Positions 53,382 through 64,000 of a DNA stretch of 64,000 nt are shown here, one piece after another. The first letter of the stretch is position 1. Each line of letters opens with the position of its first letter. Both the position numbers and the translations under genes were made by a program. Source of the DNA: Delphinus delphis (Eukaryota > Chordata > Mammalia > Artiodactyla > Delphinidae); contig NW_027192650.1 in assembly GCF_949987515.2 (NCBI RefSeq), forward strand, positions 3,100,001 through 3,164,000. The letters are read 5' to 3'. Below the pieces are notes generated by a model that worked only from the letters and a program-made list of their open reading frames with translations, was not told where the DNA came from and searched no databases.

Positions 53382-54959
53382 TTGGCCAAAAAGGGCATAT
53401 GCGTTTTTTCCTGAATATATTCAGGAAAAAACGCATACGCCCTTTTTGGCCAACCAAGCAAGCTTGCAAAGGAAATCTGCACTACAATGAAGTCTCACTT
53501 CCCCCCGGTCAAAAGGGCCATCTGAAAAAAGTGTAAAATCCAGAAAGGCAGGACAGGCCATGGAGAACTGGGAGCCTTGTTATGCTGATGGGCGGGATGT
53601 AAATTGCCAACAGACACTTGGGAGAAGTGTATGGTGTTTCCTGAAACATCTAAAAAACAAAGCAACAGAGCCTAGGGCACTTCCACTTATGGTCCTATAG
53701 CTTAGGGAAATTAAAATCAAAAAGACACAGCCACCCCAAAGTTTGGAACGGCTCTGTTTACAAGAACCTCGTTTACAGTACAAGTTCAACATCGCAGAAA
53801 GTGAAAAATGGATAAAGAAGTTGTGGTATTTACTTACAAAGCAATATCACTCAGCAATGAAATCTGTGTCATCAGGCCCTTAGCAGCACAATGAGTGGAT
53901 TCAGGTATGATGATTCTAACTGAAATAAGTCACACAGAAAAAGAAACATCACAAGATATCAGTAATACACGGAATGGAAACTTGGCTACACAGGAACTGA
54001 ATTACAGAACAGAACAGGGTCTCAAATTTAGAAAACCAACTTATGCTTGCTTAAGGGGAAAGGTGAGTTGGGGTGCTGCATAAAACCAGAGATTGAAATG
54101 AGCACAGATAAATTTCCTTAAGTGAAATATGGAATAAATAAGAGCTACTCCTTGCTCAACGAAATGGACTCAACACCGCATATTAAACGCCTAAGAATGT
54201 ACCTGACTAGTAAGTATCTTAAAACCTATGGATTGCTATGTCTCCGAAAGAGAATCAAGCATGTGTACAGGGGCATAAATGCAGCAGTGATAGGATTGGA
54301 GAGGTTCGGTGAGCAAATGAAGACCCTTTGAAGTCATATTGCATGGTACCCATTACACGGGTCTTAACTCTCCAGGTTTAAGGTATTCTTCCTTCAGCTA
54401 AAACATGCATGTGGAACCCAAGTATGATCAACCATGTGAACGGGAGACGTGTTCAAATATGTCTCAGTTTTCCTCCCCTGGTACTCGGGTGCAACATTCC
54501 AGACGCTTTACTAACACTCTCCCGACTTGGAGAGTCAGTCCCTTTAACCTCCTGTTTGGCCCAGTTTGCAATTTCTGTGGAAGATGAACAGGAATAGCGA
54601 GAACCAATGAGAGGCTAGCTGGAGGTGTCTGGACGGGCAAATTTAACTCTCATTTCCCACCAGGAAGAGGAATTAACCAAAGGCTCAGCGTGCCGTGCCG
54701 GAACCAGATTAGGGCCTGAAGCCATCCTGCGGTGTTGCGGCCAGCTCAAAAGAAAGCGAGTTGAAGAAAGGAGCTCAGGGGCACTGTAATTCACAAACCT
54801 GCAGAGTTATAAATGACAGCTATCGTCCAAAAATAGACTGAAGTAAGGCTGCCAAGAGGACTTGAAAGCAGGGCAGAATTGCAGGAAACCGATTTCAGGA
54901 GGTAGAATGGAATGCACTGAAAGCATAGGAAAAGAGGCAGAACGTCCACAATGATGCAC
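53382..54959 (+). repeat. Satellite monomer 35 (1578 bp)
   Basis: One mismatch in the left palindrome arm (GGGCATAT), the only clean internal left-arm change. The L1 tail has CACAAGATATC, which opens the relic frame at 53895-54083. Confidence 0.95.
53895..54083 (+). pseudogene. Reopened fragment of L1 ORF2 end and 3' UTR
   Basis: Third open copy of the relic described at 2195-2383. The stop TAA in CATAAG is CAA here. The frame then runs through former 3' UTR, so no L1 product is restored. Confidence 0.5.
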
Positions 54960-56538
54960 TTGGCCAAAAAGGGCGTATGCGTTTTTTCCTGAATATATTC
55001 AGGAAAAAACGCATACGCCCTTTTTGGCCAATCAAGCAAGCTTGCAAAGGAAATCTGCACTACAATGAAGTCTCACTTCCCCCCGGTCAAAAGGGCCATC
55101 TGAAAAAAGTGTAAAATCCAGAAAGGCAGGACAGGCCATGGAGAACTGGGAGACTTGTTATGCTGAAGGGCGGGATGTAAATTGCCAACAACCACTCGGC
55201 AGAAGTGTATGGTGTTTCCTGAAACATCTAAAAAACAAAGCAACAGAGCCTAGGGCACTTCCACTTATGGTCCTATCGCTTAGGGAAATTAAAATCAAAA
55301 AGACACAGCCACCCCAAAGTTTGGAACGGCTCTGTTTACAAGAACCTCGTTTACAGTACAAGTTCAACATCGCAGAAAGTGAAAAATGGATAAAAAAGTT
55401 GTGGTATTTACTTACAAAGCAATATCACTCAGCAATGAAATCTGTGTCATCAGGCCCTTAGCAGCACAATGAGTGGATTCAGGTATGATGATTCTAACTG
55501 AAATAAGTCACACAGAAAAAGAAACATCATAAGATATCAGTAATACACGGTATGTAAACTTGGCTACACAGGAACTGAATTACAGAACAGAACAGGGTCT
55601 CAAATTTAGAAAACCAACTTATGCTTGCTTAAGGGTAAAGGTGAGTTGGGGTGCTGCATAAAACCAGAGATTGAAATGAGCACAGATAAAGTTCCTTAAG
55701 TCAAATATGGAATAGACAAGAGCTACTCCTTGCTCAACGAAATGGACTCAACACCGCATATTAAACGCCTAATAATGTACCTGACTAGTAAGTATCGTAA
55801 AACCTATGGATTGCTATGTCTCCAAAAGAGAATCAAGCATGTGTACAGGGGCATAAACGCAGCAGTGATAGGATTGGAGAGGTTCGGTGAGCAAATGAAG
55901 ACCCTTTGAAGTCATATTGCATGGTACCCGTTACACGGGTCTCAACTCTCCACGTTTAAGGTATTCTTCCTTCAGCTAAATCATGCATGTGGAACCCAAG
56001 TATGATCAACCATGTGAACGGGAGACGTGTTCAAATATGTATCAGTTTTCCCCCCCTGGTACTCGGGTGCAACATTCCAGACGCTTTACTAACACTCTCC
56101 CCACTTGGAGAGTCAGTCCCTTTAACCTCCTGTTTGGCGCAGTTTGCAATTTCTGCGGAAGATGAACAGGAATAGCGAGAACCAATGAGAGGCTAGCTGG
56201 AGGTGTCTGGACGGGCAAATTTAACTCTCATTTCCCACCAGGAAGAGGAATTAACCAAAGGCTCAGCGTGCCGTACCGGAAACAGATTAGGGCCTGAAGC
56301 CATCCTGCGGTGTTGCGGCCAGCTCACAAGAAAGCGAGTTGAAGAAAGGAGCTCAGGGGCACTGTAATTCACAAACCTGCAGAGTTATAAATGACAGCTA
56401 TCGTCCAAAAATAGACTGAAGTAAGGCTGCCTAGAGGACTTGAAAGCGGGGCAGAATTGCAGGAAACCGATTTCAGGAGGTAGCCTGGAATTGCATTGAA
56501 AGCATAGGAAAAGAGGCAGAACGTCCACAATGATGCAC
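54960..56538 (+). repeat. Satellite monomer 36 (1579 bp)
   Basis: The palindrome is intact, followed by GGCCAATCAAGC. Contains the longest reopened stretch of L1 ORF2 in the window (55138-55461). Private CCTAATAATG near 55768. Confidence 0.95.
55138..55461 (+). pseudogene. L1 ORF2 C-terminal relic, 107 codons open
   Basis: This is a decayed piece of the C-terminal region of LINE-1 ORF2 (reverse transcriptase polyprotein). Residues about 18-30 read PLGRSVWCFLKHL, matching the ORF2 PLWKSVWRFL block. Residues about 83-98 read KWIKKLWYLLTKQYHS, matching WIKKMW...MEYY near the ORF2 end. In other monomers a TAG in CCTATAGCTT ends this frame; here it is CCTATCGCTT (near 55277), so the frame runs on to TAG at 55459. 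The cysteine/histidine motif before it is damaged and lies partly in another frame, and the catalytic domains are absent. The opening is a chance substitution; I expect no function. Confidence 0.7.
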
Positions 56539-58116
56539 TTGGCCAAAAAGGGCGTATGCGTTTTTTCCTGAATATATTCAGGAAAAAACGCATACGCCCT
56601 TTTTGGCCAACCAAGCAAGCTTGCAAAGCAAATCTGCACTACAATGAAGTCTCACTTCCCCCCGGTCAAAAGGGCCATCTGAAAAAAGTGTAAAATCCAG
56701 AAAGGCAACAGGCCATTGAGAACTGGGAGCCTTGTTATGCTGATGGGCGGGATGTAAATTGCCAACAGACACTTGGGAGAAGTGTATGGTGTTTCCTGAA
56801 ACATCTTAAAAACAAAGCAACAGAGCCTAGGGCACTTCCACTTATGGTCCTATAGCTTAGGGAAATTAAAATCAAAAAGACACAGCCACCCCAAATTGTG
56901 GGACGCCTCCGTTTACAAGAACCTCGTTTACCGTACAAGTTCAATATCACAGAAAGTGAAAAATGGATAAAGAACTTGTGGTACTTACGTACAATGCAGT
57001 ATCACTCAGCAATGAAATCTATGTCATCAGGCCCGTAGCAGCATAATGAGTGGATTCAGGTACGATGATTCTAACTGAAATAAGTCACACAGAAAAAGAA
57101 ACATCATAAGATATCACTAATACACGGAATGTAAACTTGGCTACACAGGAACTGCATTCCAAAACAGAACAGGGTCTCAAATTTAGAAAACCAACTTATG
57201 CTTGCTTAAGGGGAAAGGTGAGTTCGGGTGCTGCATAAAACCAGAGATTGAAATGAGCACAGATAAAGTTCCTTAAGCCAAATATGGAATAGACAAGAGC
57301 TACTCCTTGCTCAACGAAATGGACTCAACACCGCATATTAAACGCCAAAGAATGTACCTGACTAGTAAGTATCTTAAAACCTATAGATTGCTATGTCTCC
57401 GAAAGAGAATCAAGCATGTGTACAGGGGCATAAACGCAGCAGTGATAGGATTGGAGAGGTTCGGTGAGCAAATGAAGACCCTTTGAAGTCATATTGCATG
57501 GTACCCATTCCAAGGGTTTCAACTACCCAGGTTTTAGGTATTCTTCCTTCAGCTAAAACATGCATGTGGAACCCAGAGTATGATGAACCATGTGATCGGG
57601 AGACGTGTTCAAATATGTCTCAGTTTTCCTCCCCTGGTACTCGGGTGCAACATTCCAGACGCTTTACTAACACTCTCCCCACTTGGAGAGTCAGCGCCTT
57701 TAACCTCCTGTTTGGCACAGTTTGCAATTTCTGCGGAAGATGAACAGGAATAGCGAGAACCAATGAGAGGTTAGCTGGAAGTGTCTGGATGGGCAAATTT
57801 AACTCTCATTTCCCACCAGGAAGAGGAAATAACCAAAAGCTCAGTGTGCCGTACTGGAACCAGATTAGGGCCTGAAGCCATCCTGCGGTGTTGCGGCCAG
57901 CTCAAAAGAAAGCGAGTTGAAGAAAGGAGCTCAGGGCCACTGTAATTCACAAACCTGCAGAGTTATAAATGACAGTTATCGTCCAAAAATAGACTGAAGT
58001 AAGGCTGCCAAGAGGACTTGAATGCGGGGCAGAATTGCAGGAAACCGATTTCAGGAGGTAGACTGGAATTGCATTGAAAGCATAGGAAAAGAGGCAGAAC
58101 GTCCACAATGATGCAC
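56539..58116 (+). repeat. Satellite monomer 37 (1578 bp, type II)
   Basis: The palindrome is intact. Third carrier of GGCAACAGGCCATTGAG (56704-56720). Type II L1 part. Private CCAAATTGTGGG near 56891. Confidence 0.95.
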
Positions 58117-59696
58117 TTGGCCAAAAAGGGCGTATGCGTTTTTTCCTGAATATATTCAGGAAAAAACGCATACGCCCTTTTTGGCCAACCAAGCAAGCTT
58201 GCAAAGGAAATCTGCACTACAATGAAGTCTCACTTCCCCCCGGTCAAAAGGGCCATCTGAAAAAAGTGTAAAATCCAGAAAGGCAGGACAGGCCATGGAG
58301 AACTGGGAGCCTTGTTATGCTGATGGGCGGGATGTAAATTGCCAACAGACACTCGGGAGAAGTGTATGGTGTTTCCTGAAACATCTAAAAAACAAAGCAA
58401 CAGAGCCTAGGGAACTTCCACTTATGGTCCTATAGCTTAGGGAAATTAAAATCAAAAAGACACAGCCACCTCAAAGTTTGGGACGCCTCTGTTTACAAGA
58501 ACCTCGTTTACAGTACAAGTTCAATATCACAGAAAGTGAAAAATGGATAAAGAACTTGTGGTACTTACGTACAAAGCAATATCACTCAGCAATGAAATCT
58601 ATGTCATCAGGCCCGTATCAGCATAATGAGTGGATTCAAGTACGATGATTCTAACTGAAATAAGTCACACAGAAAAAGAAACATCATAAGATATCACTAA
58701 TAAACGGAATGTAAACTTGGCTACACAGGAACTGAATTCCAAAACAGAACAGGGTCTCAAATTTAGAAAACCAACTTATGCTTGCTTAAGGGTAAAGGTG
58801 AGTTGGGGTGCTGCATAAAACCAGAGATTGAAATGAGCACAGATAAAGTTCCTTAAGTCAAATATGGAATAGACAAGTGCTACTCCATGCTCAACAAAAT
58901 GGACTCAACACCGCATATTAAACGCCTAAGAATGTACCTGACTAGTAAGTATCTTAAAACCTATGGATTGCTATGTCTCTGAAAGAGAATCAAGCATGTG
59001 TACAGGGGCATAAACGCAGCAGTGATAGGATTGGAGAGGTTCGGTGAGCAAATGAAGACCCTTTGAAATCATATTGCATGGTACCCATTCCACGGGTTTC
59101 AACTACCCAGGTTTAAGGTATTCTTCCTTCAGCTAAAACATGCATGTGGAACCTAGAGTATGATCAACCATGTGATTGGGAGACGTGTTCAAATATGTCT
59201 CAGTTTTCGTACCCTGGTACTCGGGTGCAACATTCCAGACGCTTTACTAACACTCTCCCCACTTGGAGAGTCAGCGCCTTTAACCTCCTGTTTGGCCCAG
59301 TTTGCAATTTCTGCGGAAGATGAACACGAATAGCGAGAACCAATGAGAGACTAGCTGGAGGTGTCTGGACGGGCAAATTTAACTCTCATTTCCCACCAGA
59401 AAGAGGAAATAACCAAAGGCTCAGCGTGCCGTGCCGGAACCAGATTAGGGCCTGAAGCCATCCTGCGGTGTTGCGGCCAGGTCAAAAGAAAGCGAGTTGA
59501 AGAAAGGAGCTCAGGGGCACTGTAATTCACAAACCTGCAGAGTTATAAATGACAGCTATCGTCCAAAAATAGACTGAAGTAAGGCTGCCAAGAGGACTTG
59601 AAAGCGGGGCAGAATTGCAGGAAACCAATTTCAGGAGGTAGACTGGAATTGCATTGAAAGCATAGGAAAAGAGGCAGAACGTCCACAATGATGCAC
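58117..59696 (+). repeat. Satellite monomer 38 (1580 bp, mosaic)
   Basis: The palindrome is intact. The L1 part alternates type I (CAGTACAAG, ACAAAGCAATATC) and type II (AATATCACAG, CCCGTATCAGCATAATG) over about 120 bp, suggesting short conversion tracts. Confidence 0.94.
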
Positions 59697-61276
59697 TTGG
59701 CCAAAAAGGGCGTATGCGTTTTTTCCTGAATATATTCAGGAAAAAACGCATACGCCCTTTTTGGCCAACCAAGCAAGCTTGCAAAGGAAATCTGCACTAC
59801 AATGAAGTCTCACTTCCCCCCGGTCAAAAGGGCCATCTGAAAAAAGTGTAAAATCCAGAAGGGCAGGACAGGCCATGGAGAACTGGGAGCCTTGTTATGC
59901 TGATGGGCGGGATGTAAATTGCCAACAGACACTTGGGAGAAGTGTATGGTGTTTCCTGAAACATCTAAAAAACAAAGCAACAGAGCCTAGGGCACTTCCA
60001 CTTATGGTCCTATAGCTTAGGGAAATTAAAATCAAAAAGACACAGCCACCTCAAAGTTTGGGACGCCTCTGTTTACAAGAACCCCGTTTACCGTACAAGT
60101 TCAATATCACAGAAAGTGAAAAATGGATAAAGAACATGTGGTACTTACGTACAATGCAGTATCACTCAGCAATGAAATCTATGTCATCAGGCCCGTATCA
60201 GCATAATGAGTGGATTCAGGTATGATGATTCTAACTGAAATAAGTCACACAGAAAAAGAAACATCATAAGATATCACTAATAAATGGAATGTAAACTTGG
60301 CTACACAGGAACTGAATTCCAAAACAGAACAGGGTCTCAAATTTAGAAAACCAACTTATGCTTGCTTAAGGGTAAAGGTGAGTTGGGGTGCTGCATAAAA
60401 CCAGAGATTGAAATGAGCACAGATAAAGTTCCTTAAGTCAAATATGGAATAGACAAGAGCTACTCCTTGCTCAACGAAATGGACTCAACACCGCATATTA
60501 AACGCCTAAGAATGTACCTGACTAGTAAGTATCTTAAAACCTATGGATTGCTATGTCTCTGAAAGAGAATCAAGCATGTGTACAGGGGCATAAACGCAGC
60601 AGTGATAGGATTGGAGAGGTTCGGTGAGCAAATGAAGACCCTTTGAAGTCATATTGCATGGTACCCATTCCACGGGTTTCAACTACCCAGGTTTAAGGTA
60701 TTCTTCCTTCAGCTAAATCATGCATGTGGAACCTAGAGTATGATCAACCATGTGATTGGGAGACGTGTTCAAATATGTCTCAGTTTTCGTGCCCTGGTAC
60801 ACGGGTGCAACATTCCAGACGCTTTACTAACACTCTCCCGACTTGGAGAGTCAGCGCCTTTAACCTCCTGTTTGGCCCAGTTTGCAATTTCTGCGGAAGA
60901 TGAACAGGAATAGCGAGAACCAATGAGAGACTAGCTGGAGGTGTCTGGACGGGCAAATTTAACTCTCATTTCCCACCAGAAAGAGGAAATAACCAAAGGC
61001 TCAGCGTGCCGTGCCGGAACCAGATTAGGGCCTGAAGCCATCCTGCGGTGTTGCGGCCAGGTCACAAGAAAGCGAGTTGAAGAAAGGAGCTCAGGGGCAC
61101 TGTAATTCACAAACCTGCAGAGTTATAAATGACAGCTATCGTCCAAAAATAGACTGAAGTAAGGCTGCCAAGAGGACTTGAAAGCGGGGCAGAATTGCAG
61201 GAAACCAATTTCAGGAGGTAGACAGGAATTGCATTGAAAGCATAGGAAAAGAGGCAGAACGTCCACAATGATGCAC
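59697..61276 (+). repeat. Satellite monomer 39 (1580 bp, type II)
   Basis: The palindrome is intact. Close to monomer 38 (CCCGTATCAGC, TCTCTGAAAGAG). Private AACATGTGG near 60133. Confidence 0.95.
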
Positions 61277-62854
61277 TTGGCCAAAAAGGGCGTATGCGTT
61301 TTTTCCTGAATATATTCAGGAAAAAACGCATACGCCCTTTTTGGCCAACCAAGCAAGCTTGCAAAGGAAATCTGCACTACAATGAAGTCTCACTTCCCCC
61401 CGGTCAAAAGGGCCATCTGAAAAAAGTGTAAAATCCAGAAAGGCAGGACAGGCCATGGAGAACTGGGAGCCTTGTTATGCTGATGGGCGGGATGTAAATT
61501 GCCAACAACCACTCGGGAGAAGTGTATGGTGTTTCCTGAAACATCTAAAAAACAAAGCAACAGAACCTAGGGCACTTCCACTTATGGTCCTATAGCTTAG
61601 GGAAATTACAATCAAAAAGACACAGCAACCCCAAAGATTGGAACGGCTCTGTTTACAAGAACCTCCTTTACAGTACAAGTTCAACATCGCAGAAAGTGAA
61701 AAATGGATAAAGAAGTTGTGGTATTTACTTACAAAGCAATATCACTCAGCATTGAAATCTGTGTCATCAGGCCCTTAGCAGCACAATGAGTGGATTCAGG
61801 TATGATGATTCTAACTGAAATAAGTCACACAGAAAAAGAAACATCATAAGATATCTGTAATACACGGAATGTAAACTTGGCTACACAGGAACTGAATTAC
61901 AGAACAGAACAGGGTCTCAAATTTAGAAAACCAACTTATGCTTGCTTAAGGGGAAAGGTGAGTTGGGGTGCTGCATAAAACCAGAGATTGAAATGAGCAC
62001 AGATAAAGTTCCTTAAGCCAAATATGGAATAGACAAGAGCTACTCCTTGCTCAACGAAATGGACTCAACACCCCATATTAAACGCCTAAGAATATACCTG
62101 ACTAGTAAGTATCTTAAAACCTATGGATTGCTATGTTTCTAAAAGAGAATCAAGCGTGTGTACAGGGGCATAAACGCCGCAGTGATAGGATTGGAGAGGT
62201 TCGGTGAGCAAATGAAGACCCTTTGAAGTCATATTGCATGGTACCCATTCCTCGGGTCTCAACTCTCCAGGTTTTAGGTATTCTTCCTTCAGCTAAAACA
62301 TGCATGTGGAACCCAAGTATGATCAACCATGTGAACGGGAGACGTGTTCAAATATGTCTCAGTTTTCCTCCCCTGGTACTCGGGTGCAACATTCCAGACG
62401 CTTTACTAACACTCTCCCCACTTGGAGAGTCAGCGCCTTTAACCTCGTGTTTGGCCCAATTTGCAATTTCTGCGGAAGATGAACAGGAATAGCGAGAACC
62501 AATGAGAGGCTAGCTGGAGGTGTCTGGACGGGCAAATTTAACTCTCATTTCCCACCAGGAAGAGGAAATAACCAAAGGCTCAGCATGCTGTACCGGAACC
62601 AGATTAGGGCCTGAAGCCATCCTGCGTTGTTGCGGCAGCTCAAAAGAAAGCGAGTTGAAGAAAGGAGCTCAGGGGCACTGTAATTCACAAACCTGCAGAG
62701 TTATAAATGACAGCTATCGTCCAAAAATATACTGAAGTAAGGCTGCCAAGAGGACTTGAAAGCGGGGCAAAATTGCAGGAAACCAATTTCAGGAGGTAGA
62801 CAGGAATTGCATTTCAAGCATAGGAAAAGAGGCAGAATGTCCACAGTGATGCAC
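61277..62854 (+). repeat. Satellite monomer 40 (1578 bp)
   Basis: The palindrome is intact. Type I L1 part. Private ATTACAATC near 61605 and CAGCAACCCC near 61623. One base is lost in TTGCGGCAGC near 62630. Confidence 0.95.
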
Positions 62855-64000
62855 TTGGCCAAAAAGGGCGTATGCGTTTTTTCCTGAATATATTCAGGAA
62901 AAAACGCATACGCCCTTTTTGGCCAACCAAGCAAGCTTGCAAAGGAAATCTGCACTACAATGAAGTCTCACTTCCCCCCGGTCAAAAGGGCCATCTGAAA
63001 AAAGTGTAAAATCCAGAAAGGCAGGACAGGCCATGGAGAACTGGGAGCCTTGTTATGCTGATGGGCGGGATGTAAATTGCCAACAACCACTCGGGAGAAG
63101 TGTATGGTGTTTCCTGAAACATCTAAAAAACAAAGCAACAGAGCCTAGGGCACTTCCACTTATGGTCCTATAGCTTAGGGAAATTAAAATCAAAAAGACA
63201 CAGCCACCCCAAAGTTTGGGACGCCTCTGTTTACAAGAACCTCGTTTACCGTACAAGTTCAATATCACAGAAAGTGAAAAATGGATAAAGAACTTGTGGT
63301 ACTTACGTACAATGCAGTATCACTCAGCAATGAAATCTATGTCATCAGGCCCGTAGCAGCATAATGAGTGGATTCGGGTACGGTGATTCTAACTGAAATA
63401 AGTCACACAGAAAAAGAAACATCATAAGATATCACTAATACACGGAATGTAAACTGGGCTACACAGGAACTGAATTCCAAAACAGAACAGGGTCTCAAAT
63501 TTAGAAAACCAACTTATGCTTGCTTAAGGGGAAAGGTGAGTTGGGGTGCTGCATAAAACCAGAGATTGAAATGAGCACAGATAAAGTTCCTTAAGCCAAA
63601 TATGGAATAGACAAGAGCTACTCCTTGCTCAACGAAATGGACTCAACACCGCATATTAAACGCCTAAGAATGTACCTGACTAGTAAGTATCTTAAAACCT
63701 ATGGATTGCTATGTCTCCGAAAGAGAATCAAGCATGTGTACAGGGGCATAAACGCAGCAGTGATAGGATTGGAGAGGTTCGGTGAGCAAATGAAGACCCT
63801 TTGAAGTCATATTGCATGGTACCCATTCGACGGGTTTCAACTACCCAGGTTTTAGGTATTCTTCCTTCAGCTAAAACATGCATGTGGAACCCAGAGTATG
63901 ATCAACCATGTGATCGGAAGACGTGTTCAAATATGTCTCAGTTTTCCTCCCCTGGTACTCGGGTGCAACATTCCAGACGCTTTACTAACACTCTCCCCAC
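62855..64000 (+). repeat. Satellite monomer 41, cut by window end (1146 bp)
   Basis: The palindrome is intact. Type II L1 part. The copy runs out of the window inside the small hairpin region, so the array continues beyond base 64000. Confidence 0.95.

Larger units (their letters stand above)
1..64000 (+). repeat. Satellite array, 1,579-bp monomer (probable delphinid common cetacean satellite)
   Basis: The full window is a direct tandem array. A 72-bp palindrome marks the start of each copy, and successive starts lie 1577-1581 bp apart, most often 1579, apart from one deleted interval. Copies differ by scattered substitutions and 1-3 nt indels. Nothing interrupts the array: no transposon insertion, inversion or unique sequence. 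From memory, a 1,579-bp tandem component is known from killer whale and delphinids, and the embedded L1 fragment is of the cetartiodactyl type, so I infer a dolphin-family genome. In each monomer starting at S, the palindrome is S to S+71, the L1-derived part is about S+87 to S+897, and the unidentified part runs from there to the next S. The array structure is certain; the species group is an inference. Confidence 0.97.

Noticed and set aside
1..64000. CRISPR array
   Set aside because: The period is about 1.58 kb with no short repeat/spacer pattern, and the L1 content is mammalian.
1..64000. Whole array as an assembly artefact
   Set aside because: Monomers carry distinct private variants and several different higher-order periods, which a collapsed or looped assembly would not produce. 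Single false duplications (for example at 26.7-36.2 kb) cannot be excluded without reads.

Overview
The whole 64-kb window is one head-to-tail satellite DNA array. I see no functional gene and no unrelated sequence anywhere in it. The monomer is modally 1,579 bp (range 1,577-1,581). It recurs in the same orientation from base 1 to base 64000: 41 copies phased on an internal palindrome, plus a 102-bp leading piece. One copy carries an internal deletion of about 409 bp and the last is cut by the window edge.

Host. The monomer length and the L1 type embedded in it point to a toothed whale of the dolphin family (Delphinidae). From memory, a 1,579-bp tandem 'common cetacean' heavy satellite was described in the killer whale. 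Delphinids carry the version of about 1,580 bp and other cetaceans one of about 1,750 bp. I could not check this against a database.

Monomer anatomy, counting from the first base of the palindrome. (a) Positions 1-72 are a perfect 72-bp inverted repeat with no spacer, intact in 32 of 41 copies. (b) Positions about 88-900 are a decayed LINE-1 3' fragment in + orientation: the C-terminal end of ORF2, then 3' UTR-like sequence. (c) Positions about 900-1579 are about 680 bp of sequence I do not recognise, including a small hairpin. The right arm of the palindrome may itself be L1-derived.

Layout. 0-6 kb: similar monomers, ending in the deleted copy. 6-15.5 kb: an alternating A-B dimer with period 3,157 bp. 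15.5-26.5 kb: mixed monomers, including L1-like 'type II' copies. 26.7-36.2 kb: a trimer duplicated with period about 4,739 bp. 34-44 kb: a block repeated at offset 6,316 bp. 44-64 kb: mixed monomers with several adjacent near-copies. The pattern is that of a satellite homogenised by local unequal exchange or conversion.

All open reading frames here are satellite by-products: antisense frames through the palindrome, or short reopened pieces of dead L1 ORF2. The observations most worth following are the conserved palindrome, the L1 origin of half the monomer, the palindrome-edge deletion at 6052/6053, and the layered higher-order repeats.
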